Position numbers and translations under genes: made by a program. 31,855 nt of DNA, taken from assembly GCA_049966775.1 (NCBI GenBank), contig JBMFTZ010000006.1, positions 1 through 31,855 on the forward strand, written 5' to 3'. Positions 14,033 through 23,447 of the stretch are shown here, one piece after another. The notes beneath the pieces were generated by a model. That model saw nothing but the letters and a program-made list of their open reading frames with translations. It searched no databases and was not told where the DNA came from. Numbering within the stretch: position 1 is the stretch's first letter; every line of letters begins with the position of its first letter. This DNA comes from JAKAWW01 sp049966775 (lineage in GTDB: Archaea; Micrarchaeota; Micrarchaeia; Micrarchaeales; Micrarchaeaceae).

Positions 14033-16465
14033 TTATATTGCTTGTTTTGTGCCTCGTGTATCCGCTTCCCTGCCCTGCACGACCTGGGCGTCTACTACCG
14101 CTGCGCCGTTTTCAAGCTTCATGAGCCTTACGCCGCTCGCACCGCGCCCCGTCTGCCTTACCGACTGAGCAGAAAACGTTATGGACATGCCGCTGGAGCT
14201 CATCAGGAACAGCTTGTCTTCGGGCTTCACTCTAAGCGCGCGCACCACCCTGCCCGTCTTCTCCTTTACCTTTATGTTCAGCACGCCCTTGCCGCCGCGC
14301 CTCTGCAGCCTGTACCTTCCCGCTTCGGTGACCTTGCCGAAGCCGCGCTCGGTTATTGTTGCTATGAGGCTGCCTTCGTCCACCGCTATTATATTCACCA
14401 CGGAATCGCTCTCGGAAAGCCTTATGCCCCTCACTCCGATGGCGCTCCTGCCGGTTGGGCGCAGGTCTGTCTCCTTGAACCTTAGCGCCTTCCCATTCCT
14501 TGTGCAGATAAAGAGCTGCGAGGCTCCGTTTGATAGGCAAGCATCGGCAAGCTCATCGTCTTGCATCGTTATGAAACGCACGCCTGTAGAGCGCGGTCTT
14601 GAGAACTTTTCGGCATTAACCCGCTTTGCAACACCCTTCCTTGTTATGAACGTTATGAATGAGCCTGAAAACAGCGATGTGTTTACTATTTTGCCTATGC
14701 GCTCGCCTTCTGATAGCTTGAGCATGTTGACTAGGGCCTTGCCGGGGCTGTACCTGTCGCCCATGGGCACTTCGTACGCCTTGAGCCAGTACGCCCTGCC
14801 CTTGCTTGAAAGCAGCAGAAGATAGTCCTTGAGCATGCACGACAGAGTTTGCTTAACATAGTCGCCTTCCTTCAGGCTTATTGAGATCACGCCGCGGCCG
14901 CCGCGATCCTGCTGCCTGTATAGGGTGGTCGGTGTTCGCTTTATGTAGCCGCTGCTTGTAAGTATTATCGTTGTCTCCTCATTAGGTATGAGGCTCTCGT
15001 CGCTTTGGATCTTCCCTTCAGGGGACTCTATGCGCGTACGCCTGTTCCTGGCATATGCGCCCTTCACCGCTTTTGTGTCTTCCGCTATTATTGCGTATAT
15101 CTGCTCCTCACTAGCAAGTATGCTGTTGAACTTTTCGATGCTCTTCTTCAGCTCCTCCGCTTCGCTTTTAAGCGCGTCTATGCCCAAGGTAGTGAGCTTG
15201 CTGAGCTTCATGTCAAGTATGGCTTCGACCTGCTTCTCGGAAAGCGAGTACGCCTGCACCAGCGCTTCGGTTGCTTCCTTTGTGCCTGGGCTGCGCTTTA
15301 TCAGAGCTATCACGTTGTCTATGTCAGAGACAGCTTTCATCAGCCCCTCCACTATGTGGTGCCTTGCCGAAGCGACTTCAAGCTCATACTTGGTCCTGTT
15401 CCTTATCACGCCAATCCTGTGCTCAACGAATGTCTTCACGAACTGCCGCAGATCCATTGTCACAAGCCTGTTGTCCATCACCGCTATGTTCATAACCGGC
15501 AGCGACACCTGCAGCTTGGTGTGCCTGAATAGTTTGTTCCTTATGATTTCGGCATCGGCTTCCTGCTTGAGCTCTACCACAATCCTTATGCCCTCTTTGC
15601 CGCTCTCATCCCGCAGGCCCGCAATGTCGAGCACCTTTTCCTTTGCAAGATTGGCTATTTCAGCTACGAGCATAGCCTTGTTGACACCGTATGGTATCTC
15701 TTTTATGACAAGTGACTCCCTTCCCTTCACCTTCTCGCTCTCGATGATTCCCCTTATCGTCACCGCGCCCCTGCCTGTCTTGTAAGACGCGAGCAGCATG
15801 TCGTCGTAGAATATGGAGCCTCCTGTAGGGAAGTCAGGACCTTTTATGTATTCCAGCAGCTGCTCGCTGCTCAGGTCGCGATTGCCTATGTATGCAAGTA
15901 TCGCATCGCACACCTCGCCGAGATTGTGGGGCATTATGTTAGTGGCCACGCCCACCGCTATGCCTGATGATCCGTTAACAAGCAGGTTTGGCACTTTAGA
16001 GGGCAGCACAACGGGCTCCTTCTCGGTGTTGTCGAAATTGGGCACAAACGGCACTGTGTTTTTGTCCAGATCTTCTAGCATTTCTTCAGCGATCTTGGTG
16101 AGGCGCACCTCGGTATAACGCTGCGCCGCCGGCGGATCGCCGTCTATTGAGCCCATGTTGCCCTGACCCTCGACAAGCGGGTAGTTCATGGAAAAGTCCT
16201 GGGCCATCCTCACCATTGTATCGTATACCGCAACATCGCCGTGAGGATGATATTTGCCTATTGTTTCACCCACAATCCTCGCACTCTTCTTCGTGGGCTG
16301 ATTGTGCAGGTTGTTGATCATATACATTGCATAAAGGATGCGGCGCTGCGCGGGCTTTAGGCCGTCCCTTGCGTCGGGCAGCGCCCTCCCCACAATAACG
16401 CTCATGGCGTAGTCTATGTAGCTTGTTTGCATCTCTTTCTCTATCGTTGTGTCAAGGGTGCTCAT
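14033..16465 (-). CDS. gyrA: DNA gyrase subunit A
   Basis: This is the cleavage and religation subunit of bacterial-type gyrase, which adds negative supercoils. The breakage domain includes SVIVGRALPDARDGLKPAQRR, HPHGDVAVYDT (73-83) and the catalytic Tyr117 in AAQRYTEVRL. The C-terminal pinwheel carries the gyrase-specific box QRRGGKG (721-727), so this is gyrase rather than topoisomerase IV. Length is 810 residues. At the position of E. coli Ser83 the residue is Val78. The start ATG is preceded by GTGG with a 4-nt spacer and lies 7 bp after gyrB. Gyrase in archaea is a known ancient bacterial acquisition; GC and codon use here look like the neighbours. Confidence 0.96.
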   Translation of the reverse strand: MSTLDTTIEKEMQTSYIDYAMSVIVGRALPDARDGLKPAQRRILYAMYMINNLHNQPTKKSARIVGETIGKYHPHGDVAVYDTMVRMAQDFSMNYPLVEGQGNMGSIDGDPPAAQRYTEVRLTKIAEEMLEDLDKNTVPFVPNFDNTEKEPVVLPSKVPNLLVNGSSGIAVGVATNIMPHNLGEVCDAILAYIGNRDLSSEQLLEYIKGPDFPTGGSIFYDDMLLASYKTGRGAVTIRGIIESEKVKGRESLVIKEIPYGVNKAMLVAEIANLAKEKVLDIAGLRDESGKEGIRIVVELKQEADAEIIRNKLFRHTKLQVSLPVMNIAVMDNRLVTMDLRQFVKTFVEHRIGVIRNRTKYELEVASARHHIVEGLMKAVSDIDNVIALIKRSPGTKEATEALVQAYSLSEKQVEAILDMKLSKLTTLGIDALKSEAEELKKSIEKFNSILASEEQIYAIIAEDTKAVKGAYARNRRTRIESPEGKIQSDESLIPNEETTIILTSSGYIKRTPTTLYRQQDRGGRGVISISLKEGDYVKQTLSCMLKDYLLLLSSKGRAYWLKAYEVPMGDRYSPGKALVNMLKLSEGERIGKIVNTSLFSGSFITFITRKGVAKRVNAEKFSRPRSTGVRFITMQDDELADACLSNGASQLFICTRNGKALRFKETDLRPTGRSAIGVRGIRLSESDSVVNIIAVDEGSLIATITERGFGKVTEAGRYRLQRRGGKGVLNIKVKEKTGRVVRALRVKPEDKLFLMSSSGMSITFSAQSVRQTGRGASGVRLMKLENGAAVVDAQVVQGREADTRGTKQAI

Positions 16466-16472
16466 GCGACCA

Positions 16473-18386
16473 CTATATATCCAAGAACGATACCTCTGTG
16501 GAATGCTCCTCGAGGAAGTGCCGCCTCTGCCCCACGTCTAGCCCCATGAGTATAGTGAACAGCGCATCGGCAAGCTGGGCGTCCTTTATAGTAACTCTCT
16601 TGAGCACGCGCTTTTCCGGATCCATTGTGGTGCTCCAAAGCTGCTCGGGATTCATTTCACCGAGCCCCTTGTATCTCTGCACGCTCGCGTTGTCGTAGAG
16701 CTTTAGCTTCTCCTGGAGCTCGCTGTCCGAATAGGCGTAAACCTCCTCCCTGCCTTTTGAGACCCTGTACAGCGGCGGCTGCGCTATGTATATGTTGCCC
16801 CTTTCTATGAGCGGCCGCATGTACCTGTAAAAGAATGTGAGAAGCAGCGTGCGTATGTGACTGCCATCCACATCGGCGTCTGTAAGCATTATCACCTTGC
16901 CGTAGCGCAGATTGTCTGGATTGAACGTCTCCTTTATGCCAGTCCCGAAAGCGGTGACCATGGTGTGCAGCTCAGCATTGTTGAATATCTTTTCGTCAGT
17001 CGCCTTCTCAACATTCAGTATCTTGCCGCGCAGGGGCAGTATGGCCTGGTACTTCCTGTCGCGCGCCTGCTTGCTCGAGCCCGCTGCGCTTTCGCCCTCC
17101 ACAATGAATATTTCCGCTTTTGCTGGATCGGATTCGGAGCAGTCTGAGAGCTTCCCAGGCAGCAGGGCGCCGCCGAATATGCTCTTCTTTCTGGCGAGCT
17201 CGCGAGCCTTTCGCGCAGATTCGCGCGCTTCTGCAGCTGCGGTTATCTTACTTACTATCACATTCGCATCTGAAGGGTTCTCCTCAAGATACGTAGTAAG
17301 GGCACCGTAAACGGCGTTATCCACAATGCTCTTTATGTAGTTATTGCCTAGCCTTTCCTTTGTTTGGCCCTCGAACTCTGGGTTCTGCATCAATACTGAT
17401 ATGATAGCTGTCAGGCCTTCCCTTGTGTCGTCGCCTTCAACATTAGCACTAGTGCCTTTCTTCCGGTTTTCCTCTATGTAGCCCATAATTGCCCTGGTAA
17501 GGGCCGCATGAAAGCCAGCAACATGCATGCCCCCATCTGTAGTCTTAATCCTGTTTACAAACGACACCACATTTTCGCTGTAATCGTTGACATACTGGAG
17601 TGCCACGTCAATCTTAGTGGAGTCGACGGTCTTTGATATGAATATGGGCTTTGTAAGAGGCTCTTTCGAATCGATTATGTAATTGATGAAATCTGCCATT
17701 CCTCTTTCTGAATAGAACATCTGCGTCTTCTTTTCGCCGTCGCGCTCATCCATGAGTGTTATTTTTATACCAGGATTGAGGAATGATTGGTCGGTGAGCG
17801 TCTCTTGAAGCTCCAGCGAGTCAAAGCTCCTTGCAGAGAATATTTCAGAGTCGGGCTTGAACCTTATTATGGTGCCTGTGTCTTTGGGATCGGTTTCGCC
17901 TATAATGGTAAGCCCTGTCACAGGCTTGCCACGGCTGAACTTTTGCGAGTATATCTTGCCGCCGCGCTTGACTGTTACATCAGTATATTCAGAGAGGGAG
18001 TCGACTACGGTAAGCCCTACGCCGTGCAGGCCGCCAGCCACTTTGTACACGTTGCTGTTGAACTTCGCACCCGAATGGAGCGATGTCATTATTACTTCAA
18101 GAGCCGGCCTGCCCTCCTTTGGTATTATGTCAATGGGTATGCCGCGGCCGTCATCACTTACCTCAGCAACGTCGGCGTCGCCTTCTCTTGTAAGCCTTAT
18201 TGTTATGTTTTTTGCATAGCCCGCGAGCGCTTCGTCAATAGCGTTATCAATTACCTCGTGCAAAAGGTGCATGTAGCCCTTGCTTCCAGTTGATCCTATG
18301 TACATTGCGGGTCTTTTCCGAATGCCTTCTGGACCTGAAAGCACCATTATGTCTTTGGCTGTGTAATTGTCTCCGCTGTCGCCCAT
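16473..18386 (-). CDS. gyrB: DNA gyrase subunit B
   Basis: This is the ATPase and TOPRIM subunit of gyrase. The GHKL ATP site shows HEVIDNAIDEA (Glu44), DDGRGIP (78-84) and GGLHGVGLTVVDSLS. The TOPRIM domain has EGESAAG (430-436), PLRGKILNVEKA and DADVDGSH (503-510). RYKGLGEMNPEQLW and a normal C-terminus follow. At 637 residues it lacks the insert seen in E. coli GyrB, like the Gram-positive and archaeal forms. I use ATG 18386 rather than TTG 18389. A TATA box at 18419-18432 on this strand gives a short leader. It is divergent from amrS. Confidence 0.96.
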   Translation of the reverse strand: MGDSGDNYTAKDIMVLSGPEGIRKRPAMYIGSTGSKGYMHLLHEVIDNAIDEALAGYAKNITIRLTREGDADVAEVSDDGRGIPIDIIPKEGRPALEVIMTSLHSGAKFNSNVYKVAGGLHGVGLTVVDSLSEYTDVTVKRGGKIYSQKFSRGKPVTGLTIIGETDPKDTGTIIRFKPDSEIFSARSFDSLELQETLTDQSFLNPGIKITLMDERDGEKKTQMFYSERGMADFINYIIDSKEPLTKPIFISKTVDSTKIDVALQYVNDYSENVVSFVNRIKTTDGGMHVAGFHAALTRAIMGYIEENRKKGTSANVEGDDTREGLTAIISVLMQNPEFEGQTKERLGNNYIKSIVDNAVYGALTTYLEENPSDANVIVSKITAAAEARESARKARELARKKSIFGGALLPGKLSDCSESDPAKAEIFIVEGESAAGSSKQARDRKYQAILPLRGKILNVEKATDEKIFNNAELHTMVTAFGTGIKETFNPDNLRYGKVIMLTDADVDGSHIRTLLLTFFYRYMRPLIERGNIYIAQPPLYRVSKGREEVYAYSDSELQEKLKLYDNASVQRYKGLGEMNPEQLWSTTMDPEKRVLKRVTIKDAQLADALFTILMGLDVGQRRHFLEEHSTEVSFLDI

Positions 18387-18418
18387 CAAACCAGCTGCAA
18401 AATCTCCGTAAAACTTGC

Positions 18419-18432
18419 ATTTTATATATGTT
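18419..18432 (-). promoter_or_regulatory. TATA box of gyrB-gyrA
   Basis: On the minus strand ACATATATAAAATG lies about 35-45 nt before the gyrB ATG, giving a leader of roughly 10-15 nt. Confidence 0.55.
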
Positions 18433-18490
18433 TTTTTAGCTTTAAAACCCTTTCTATTCCCGCTTTGTATAAGGAAGCATTAGTGATTAC

Positions 18491-18501
18491 AAATATATAT
18501 G
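18491..18501 (+). promoter_or_regulatory. TATA box of amrS-valS
   Basis: AAATATATATG lies 31-41 nt before the TTG start of amrS. With a start site about 25 nt downstream, the leader would be shorter than 15 nt. Confidence 0.55.
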
Positions 18502-18531
18502 TAAACAACCAATAGTTGATATAGTGGTAAA

Positions 18532-19587
18532 TTGATAAAGGAAGCCATCCTGTGGGATAAACTACCTGGTGAAAAGGTGGAATGCATAGCGTGCGCTAGG
18601 CGATGCAAAATACCGGAAGGCTCGCACGGCTACTGCTTTGTGAGGCAGAATATAAAGGGCGCGCTCTACCTCATAAATTACGGCGTGCTTGAAGCGATTC
18701 AGCTTGATCCCATAGAAAAGAAGCCGTTCAACCACTTCATGCCAGGCAGCTACGTTCTGGGGGTAGGCACTTCCTCGTGCAACTGGGGTTGCACGTTCTG
18801 CCAAAACCACAACATATCAAAAGAGAGGGAGGTTAAGGGCATAGAAAAGACACCTGAAGAGATTGTAGAGCTGGCCATGCAGAATGGCGCGCAGGGCATT
18901 GCGTACACGTATAACGAGCCGACCATATTTATAGAATACGCGCTTGACACCGCAAGGCTGGCCCACGAAAACGGCCTGTATAACGTATTCGTCACAAACG
19001 GCTATGAAACTGAGGAAGCTGTAGAAAAAATGAAGGGCCTGATAGACGCGGCCGTGGTGGACTTCAAAGGCAGCGGTGAGCAGAAGTTCCTCAACAAATA
19101 CAGCGCTGTGCCTTCTGCAGATCCCGTCAAGAAGGCGCTAGTCGAGATGAAGAAGGCGGGCATTCACATAGAGCTTACCGACCTTATAGTGCCGAGCGTG
19201 GGCGATTCGCTGGATGCCTGCGACTCGCTTACAAAATGGATCCATGAAAATCTGGGCCCCGACACGCCGATACATTTCACAAGGTTCTACCCAGACTACA
19301 AGCTGCTCGAGCTACAGCCTACGGAATTTGACACGCTGAAAGCGCACTACGACATAGCCAGGAAAAACGGGCTGAACTATGTATACATTGGCAATGTGCC
19401 GGGCAACCCTTACGAAAGCACGTATTGCCCGAAGTGCGGAGAACTGCTTATAGAGAGGGACGGCTTCTATATAACAAAATGGAAGCTTACCAAGGACAAC
19501 AGGTGTCCGAAGTGCCACACAAGAATCCCCATCGTAGGCAAAAAACAAAAGGAATTTAGATATGAGGGGATAACAACATTTTACTGA
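18532..19587 (+). CDS. amrS: AmmeMemoRadiSam-system radical SAM enzyme AmrS
   Basis: This is a radical SAM protein related to pyruvate-formate-lyase activases. The cluster motif CNWGCTFC (Cys83, 87, 90) binds the [4Fe-4S]. An N-terminal CIACARRCKIPEGSHGYC (18-35) and C-terminal CPKCGELL ... CPKCHTRIP zinc ribbon are the AmrS family marks. EYALDTARLAHENGLYNVFVTNGY and HFTRFYPDYKL are conserved core. Length 351. The natural substrate is unknown. In other genomes it is often beside Memo and AMMECR1 proteins; neither is in this window. The start is TTG 18532, the first possible after an in-frame stop, with GTGG 4 nt upstream. valS follows by 14 bp, so they likely share a transcript. Confidence 0.9.
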   Translation: MIKEAILWDKLPGEKVECIACARRCKIPEGSHGYCFVRQNIKGALYLINYGVLEAIQLDPIEKKPFNHFMPGSYVLGVGTSSCNWGCTFCQNHNISKEREVKGIEKTPEEIVELAMQNGAQGIAYTYNEPTIFIEYALDTARLAHENGLYNVFVTNGYETEEAVEKMKGLIDAAVVDFKGSGEQKFLNKYSAVPSADPVKKALVEMKKAGIHIELTDLIVPSVGDSLDACDSLTKWIHENLGPDTPIHFTRFYPDYKLLELQPTEFDTLKAHYDIARKNGLNYVYIGNVPGNPYESTYCPKCGELLIERDGFYITKWKLTKDNRCPKCHTRIPIVGKKQKEFRYEGITTFY

Positions 19588-19601
19588 CGTATTGTGATAA
19601 A

Positions 19602-21962
19602 GTGGAGAATAGCTACGACCATGAGAGCGCAGAGAAGCGCATTATTGAGTTCTGGGAGCAGAGCAGCATATTCGCATTTGATGAAAAAAGCAGCAAGCAG
19701 GTATTTTCAATAGACACCCCGCCGCCAACAGTGTCGGGCGAACTCCACATGGGCCACATGTTTTCCTACTCGCACGCGGACTTTATTGCAAGATACAAGA
19801 GGATGCGCGGCTTCAACGTGTTTTATCCGTTCGGATTGGACAACAACGGTCTGCCCACAGAGCTGCTCATGGAGAAAAAATTCAATACCACTGCCGAGGC
19901 GCTCGGCAGGGAGAAATTTGTTAAGCTTGTTTCTGACAACATTGGAGCATACGTAGACAACTACACTGCACTGTTCAAAAGGATGGGCCTTAGCGTTGAC
20001 TGGAACAGGCGCTACGAAACGATAAGCAGCGAAGTGCAGAAGATATCACAGCTGTCATTTCTAAAGCTTGCTGGTATGGGTAGGGTATACAGGAGCGAGG
20101 AGCCAGTGCTCTACTGCCCTAAATGCAAGACGGTAGTGTCGCAGATGGAGCTTGAGGACAAGACGCTCGAAAGCAACATTTACACGGTAAGCTTTGGCGG
20201 CGTAGACATTGCCACGACACGGCCCGAGCTCCTTCCGGCATGTGTGGCGGTGCTTGTCAATCCAGCAGACGCACGGTACAAGAGTTTAATAGGCAAAAAG
20301 GTCAAGGTGCCGCTGGTAGACAGCGAAGTGGCAGTGATAGCAGATGATGGAGTTGACAAAGACTTCGGCACTGGCGCGGTGATGTGCTGCACATTCGGCG
20401 ATGCTACTGATGTTGAATGGTATAAAAAGTACCACCTAGACTTGAAGATCATAATAGACGAAAACGGGCGCATGACAAATGGCCAGTTCAAAGGCATGAC
20501 GATAAAGGAGGCGCGCGCCAAGATCGTAGAGGCGCTAAAGAGCAGGGGCCTCGTAAAAAGCGAAAGCAGCATAACGCACAGCGTGAACACGCACGAGAGG
20601 TGCGGCACGGAGATCGAATTCCTGGTAAAGAAGCAGTGGAAGATCAAATACCTCGATCTTAAGGAGAAATTTATAGAGATGGGCAGGCAGGTGAAATGGC
20701 ACCCAGAATTCATGCGCGTAAGATATGAGAACTGGGTAAACGGCCTGAAATGGGACTGGAACATTTCACGGCAGCGTATGTTCGGGGTCAAGTTCCCGGT
20801 CTGGTACTGCAAGAAGTGCGGCAAGCCAAAGTTCGCAAATGAGAAAGATCTGCCTGTAGATCCGTTTACGGAGAGCCCGAAAGAGCCGTGCGAGTGCGGC
20901 TCTACAGAATTCGAGCCCGAAACAGACATAATGGACACATGGGCGACGTCTTCGCTCACCCCACTCATAAACGCGCACTGGGGCTCTGACAGCAGCATAA
21001 TGGACAGGATATTTCCAATGTCGCTGAGGCCGCAGGCACATGAGATAATATCATTCTGGACCTTTACCACAATAGTAAAGTCATATTTTCACACCGGTAG
21101 CATTCCGTGGAGGGATATAATGCTTTCCGGGCATGGCCTGGACCAGCATGGCAGGCCCATACATAAGTCGTGGGGCAACGTGATTGTTCCCGCACCATAC
21201 ATAGAAAAGTATGGAGCTGACGCGCTGCGCTACTGGGCCAGCACAGCGATGCTTGGCGATGACATATCATTCCAGGAAAAGGAGCTTATTGCTGCTATAC
21301 GCCTGGAAAAGAAGCTCTGGAACGTAGGCAGGTTCATAGAGATGCATCTGCCAGCCAAGAGCGGTATTCCGGAGCTCAAACACACCGACGTGATGGAGCT
21401 AGCGAAGCTCAGCAAGGTGATCAGAGAGGTTACGGAAAGCTTCGAAAACTTCGACTATTTCAAGGCGAGAATGCGCACCGAGGAATTCTTCTGGGAGTTC
21501 GCAAACGACTATCTGGAGATCGCGAAGGGCAGGATTTACGATGGTGAGGCTTCATCGATCTACACCACAGCGAAGGCGTTCCTTGCTGTGCTAAAGATGC
21601 TTGCGCCGATAATGCCTTTTGTAACCGAAGAGATATACCAGAAGCTCTTTGTAGCAAACAGGGACGCGCTAGGTGCCATAGAAGATATAAGGCAGTCCAT
21701 ACACCTATCCGGTTGGCCGGAGCCCGGCGAATTGAACGAAAGCTACATCGAAAGCATGAACTCACTGCTTGAAGTAGTTCATTGCGCAAGGAAGTGGAAG
21801 CACGAGCACGGGATGCCACTAAATGCGGAGCTATCCAAGATCACGGTAAATGAAAAATACAGGGGAAGCATAGCCGGCTCCGAAGATGACATAAAAAACA
21901 CAGTGAAGACACATCAGCTCGATTTTTCGCGCATCGAAGAGGCGTGCAACATAGAGGCTTAG
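19602..21962 (+). CDS. valS: Valyl-tRNA synthetase
   Basis: It charges tRNA-Val. The class I signature is TPPPTVSGELHMGHMF (39-54; HMGH at 49-52), with PPPTVSGxLHxGH specific to ValRS. The editing domain has TTRPELLPACVAV and FGTGAVMCCTFGD. A zinc site is seen in CPKCKTVV, and another in CKKCGKPK ... CECGSTEF. The second signature is IHKSWGN around Lys522, a departure from KMSKS common in archaeal ValRS-like enzymes. Length of 786 residues is on the short side; there is no long C-terminal coiled coil. The start is GTG 19602 with GTGAT 3 nt upstream. It is followed by a structured, T-rich gap. Confidence 0.95.
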   Translation: MENSYDHESAEKRIIEFWEQSSIFAFDEKSSKQVFSIDTPPPTVSGELHMGHMFSYSHADFIARYKRMRGFNVFYPFGLDNNGLPTELLMEKKFNTTAEALGREKFVKLVSDNIGAYVDNYTALFKRMGLSVDWNRRYETISSEVQKISQLSFLKLAGMGRVYRSEEPVLYCPKCKTVVSQMELEDKTLESNIYTVSFGGVDIATTRPELLPACVAVLVNPADARYKSLIGKKVKVPLVDSEVAVIADDGVDKDFGTGAVMCCTFGDATDVEWYKKYHLDLKIIIDENGRMTNGQFKGMTIKEARAKIVEALKSRGLVKSESSITHSVNTHERCGTEIEFLVKKQWKIKYLDLKEKFIEMGRQVKWHPEFMRVRYENWVNGLKWDWNISRQRMFGVKFPVWYCKKCGKPKFANEKDLPVDPFTESPKEPCECGSTEFEPETDIMDTWATSSLTPLINAHWGSDSSIMDRIFPMSLRPQAHEIISFWTFTTIVKSYFHTGSIPWRDIMLSGHGLDQHGRPIHKSWGNVIVPAPYIEKYGADALRYWASTAMLGDDISFQEKELIAAIRLEKKLWNVGRFIEMHLPAKSGIPELKHTDVMELAKLSKVIREVTESFENFDYFKARMRTEEFFWEFANDYLEIAKGRIYDGEASSIYTTAKAFLAVLKMLAPIMPFVTEEIYQKLFVANRDALGAIEDIRQSIHLSGWPEPGELNESYIESMNSLLEVVHCARKWKHEHGMPLNAELSKITVNEKYRGSIAGSEDDIKNTVKTHQLDFSRIEEACNIEA

Positions 21963-21989
21963 CGGCGCAAAAAAAGGAGCGCTTTGCGG

Positions 21990-22067
21990 TGCACCGAGCG
22001 CGCGCCATGGCTCGAAAAGCCCGTCTGCTCGCGTGCATGGAAGTGCCACAGCGGTAAATATTTTTTT
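21990..22067 (+). terminator. Structured, T-rich end of the valS transcript
   Basis: 21990-21999 can pair with 22027-22037 (10 pairs, one bulged C). A small GGCT/AGCC hairpin sits in the loop. About 25 nt downstream is a run of seven T (22061-22067), with more T-rich sequence at 22074-22080. Archaeal termination favours such T-runs. A small stable RNA is an alternative. Confidence 0.4.
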
Positions 22068-22112
22068 ATTGCACCTTTTTATCATTTCTATTAGTAATTT
22101 GTCTGTGGTTAT

Positions 22113-23447
22113 ATGGAGAGAAAAAACGTTATCATAATAGGCGCGGCGGGGCGGGACTTCCACGACTTCAATGTGCTTTTCAGGAACGACAGCGATTACA
22201 ACGTTGTTGCTTTCACTGCTTCCCAGATACCATTCATTTCCAACAAAGAATACCCGAAGGAGCTGAGCGGGGCGCTTTATCCTAACGGTATAAGGGTATA
22301 TGACGAAAGCATGCTCGCGGAGCTCATAAGGCGGCTTCATGCAAACATATGCGTGCAGGCATACAGTGACCTGCCTTATAATGAGGTAATGCACAAGGCA
22401 AGCATCGCCAATGCAAACGGCGCGGATTTCTGGCTCGTTGCGCCCGAGAGGACAATGCTGAAGTCTTCAAAGCCCGTAATAGCGGTATGCGCAGTAAGAA
22501 CTGGAAGCGGCAAGAGCCAGACAACCAGATACATCGCAAGGCTTCTGAAGCGCAAGGGGCTGAGGGCCGTAATAATAAGGCACCCTATGCCTTATGGCGT
22601 GCTTAAGAACCAGGTATTGGAGAGGTTTGCAACGCTCAGGGACCTTGACAAGTACAAGACCACAATAGAGGAAAGAGAAGACTACGAGCCCCACATAAGA
22701 AACGGATTTGTGGTTTACGCTGGAGTGGACTATGAAAAGATACTGCGCGCCGCTGAGAAGGAAGCTGATGTGATAATATGGGACGGCGGCAACAACGATG
22801 CTCCGTTCATAAAGCCCGACCTCATGATCACGATCGCGGATCCGCTCAGAGCAGGGAACGAGCTTACATACTACCCAGGGGAAACTGTAGCGAGAATGGC
22901 GGACCTGCTTATAGTAAACAAAGCCAATTCGGCGAGCAAGGAGGAGCTCAGCGCACTCACATCAAATCTCAGGTCAATAAACCCGAAAGCCAGGATTGTC
23001 ATCGCTGATTCGATAATAATGCCTGACAACCCACGCATAATAAATGGGAAAAGCGCGCTGATAATAGAGGATGGGCCCACGATAACGCACGGAGGCATGC
23101 GCTTCGGCGCGGGCACGGTGGCGGCCAAGCTTTACAAGGCCGGCAGCGTGGTAAGCGCCAAGGAGTATGCGGTAGGGCTCATAAAGGAAACGTTCAAGAA
23201 GTATCCCCAGCTTGACAAGGAGCTGCCAGCGATGGGCTACAGCAGCAAGCAGATAAGGGATCTCGAAAACACGATAAACAGGGCGGAATGCGATATTGTT
23301 ATATCTGCGACTCCGACAAACCTCCGTCGCATACTTAATGTAAACAAGCCGATAGTGCAGGTGGGCTACGAGCTAAAGCCTCGCGGCAAGGAGCTCAACA
23401 ACATTTTGAGCAGGTTCGCCTTGCGCGCAAAGAGATGGAGCGGTTGA
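22113..23447 (+). CDS. P-loop protein of the cyclic 2,3-diphosphoglycerate synthetase family
   Basis: It resembles the predicted-GTPase family that includes methanogen cyclic 2,3-diphosphoglycerate synthetase. The N-terminus is a nucleotide-binding-like fold, VIIIGAAGRDFHDFN (6-20), with NEVMHKASIANANGADFWLVAPE (90-112). A P-loop follows, CAVRTGSGKSQTTRYIARLL (126-145). Later come DVIIWDGGNNDAPFIKPDL and a GPTITHGGMRFGAGTVAA motif. Length of 444 fits the family. The true product here is unknown; most members have not been tested, and many hosts do not make the diphosphoglycerate. The stop codon directly abuts the ATG of an HD phosphohydrolase. The start is ATG 22113 with GTGG 4 nt upstream. 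Confidence 0.78.
   Translation: MERKNVIIIGAAGRDFHDFNVLFRNDSDYNVVAFTASQIPFISNKEYPKELSGALYPNGIRVYDESMLAELIRRLHANICVQAYSDLPYNEVMHKASIANANGADFWLVAPERTMLKSSKPVIAVCAVRTGSGKSQTTRYIARLLKRKGLRAVIIRHPMPYGVLKNQVLERFATLRDLDKYKTTIEEREDYEPHIRNGFVVYAGVDYEKILRAAEKEADVIIWDGGNNDAPFIKPDLMITIADPLRAGNELTYYPGETVARMADLLIVNKANSASKEELSALTSNLRSINPKARIVIADSIIMPDNPRIINGKSALIIEDGPTITHGGMRFGAGTVAAKLYKAGSVVSAKEYAVGLIKETFKKYPQLDKELPAMGYSSKQIRDLENTINRAECDIVISATPTNLRRILNVNKPIVQVGYELKPRGKELNNILSRFALRAKRWSG

Noticed and set aside
14033..16465. gyrA as topoisomerase IV ParC
   Set aside because: The C-terminal domain contains the QRRGGKG gyrase box, which marks GyrA.
20180..21070. 296-codon minus-strand frame opposite valS
   Set aside because: Shadow of a strongly conserved synthetase gene; its translation is low-complexity hydrophobic/Ser-rich with no family features.
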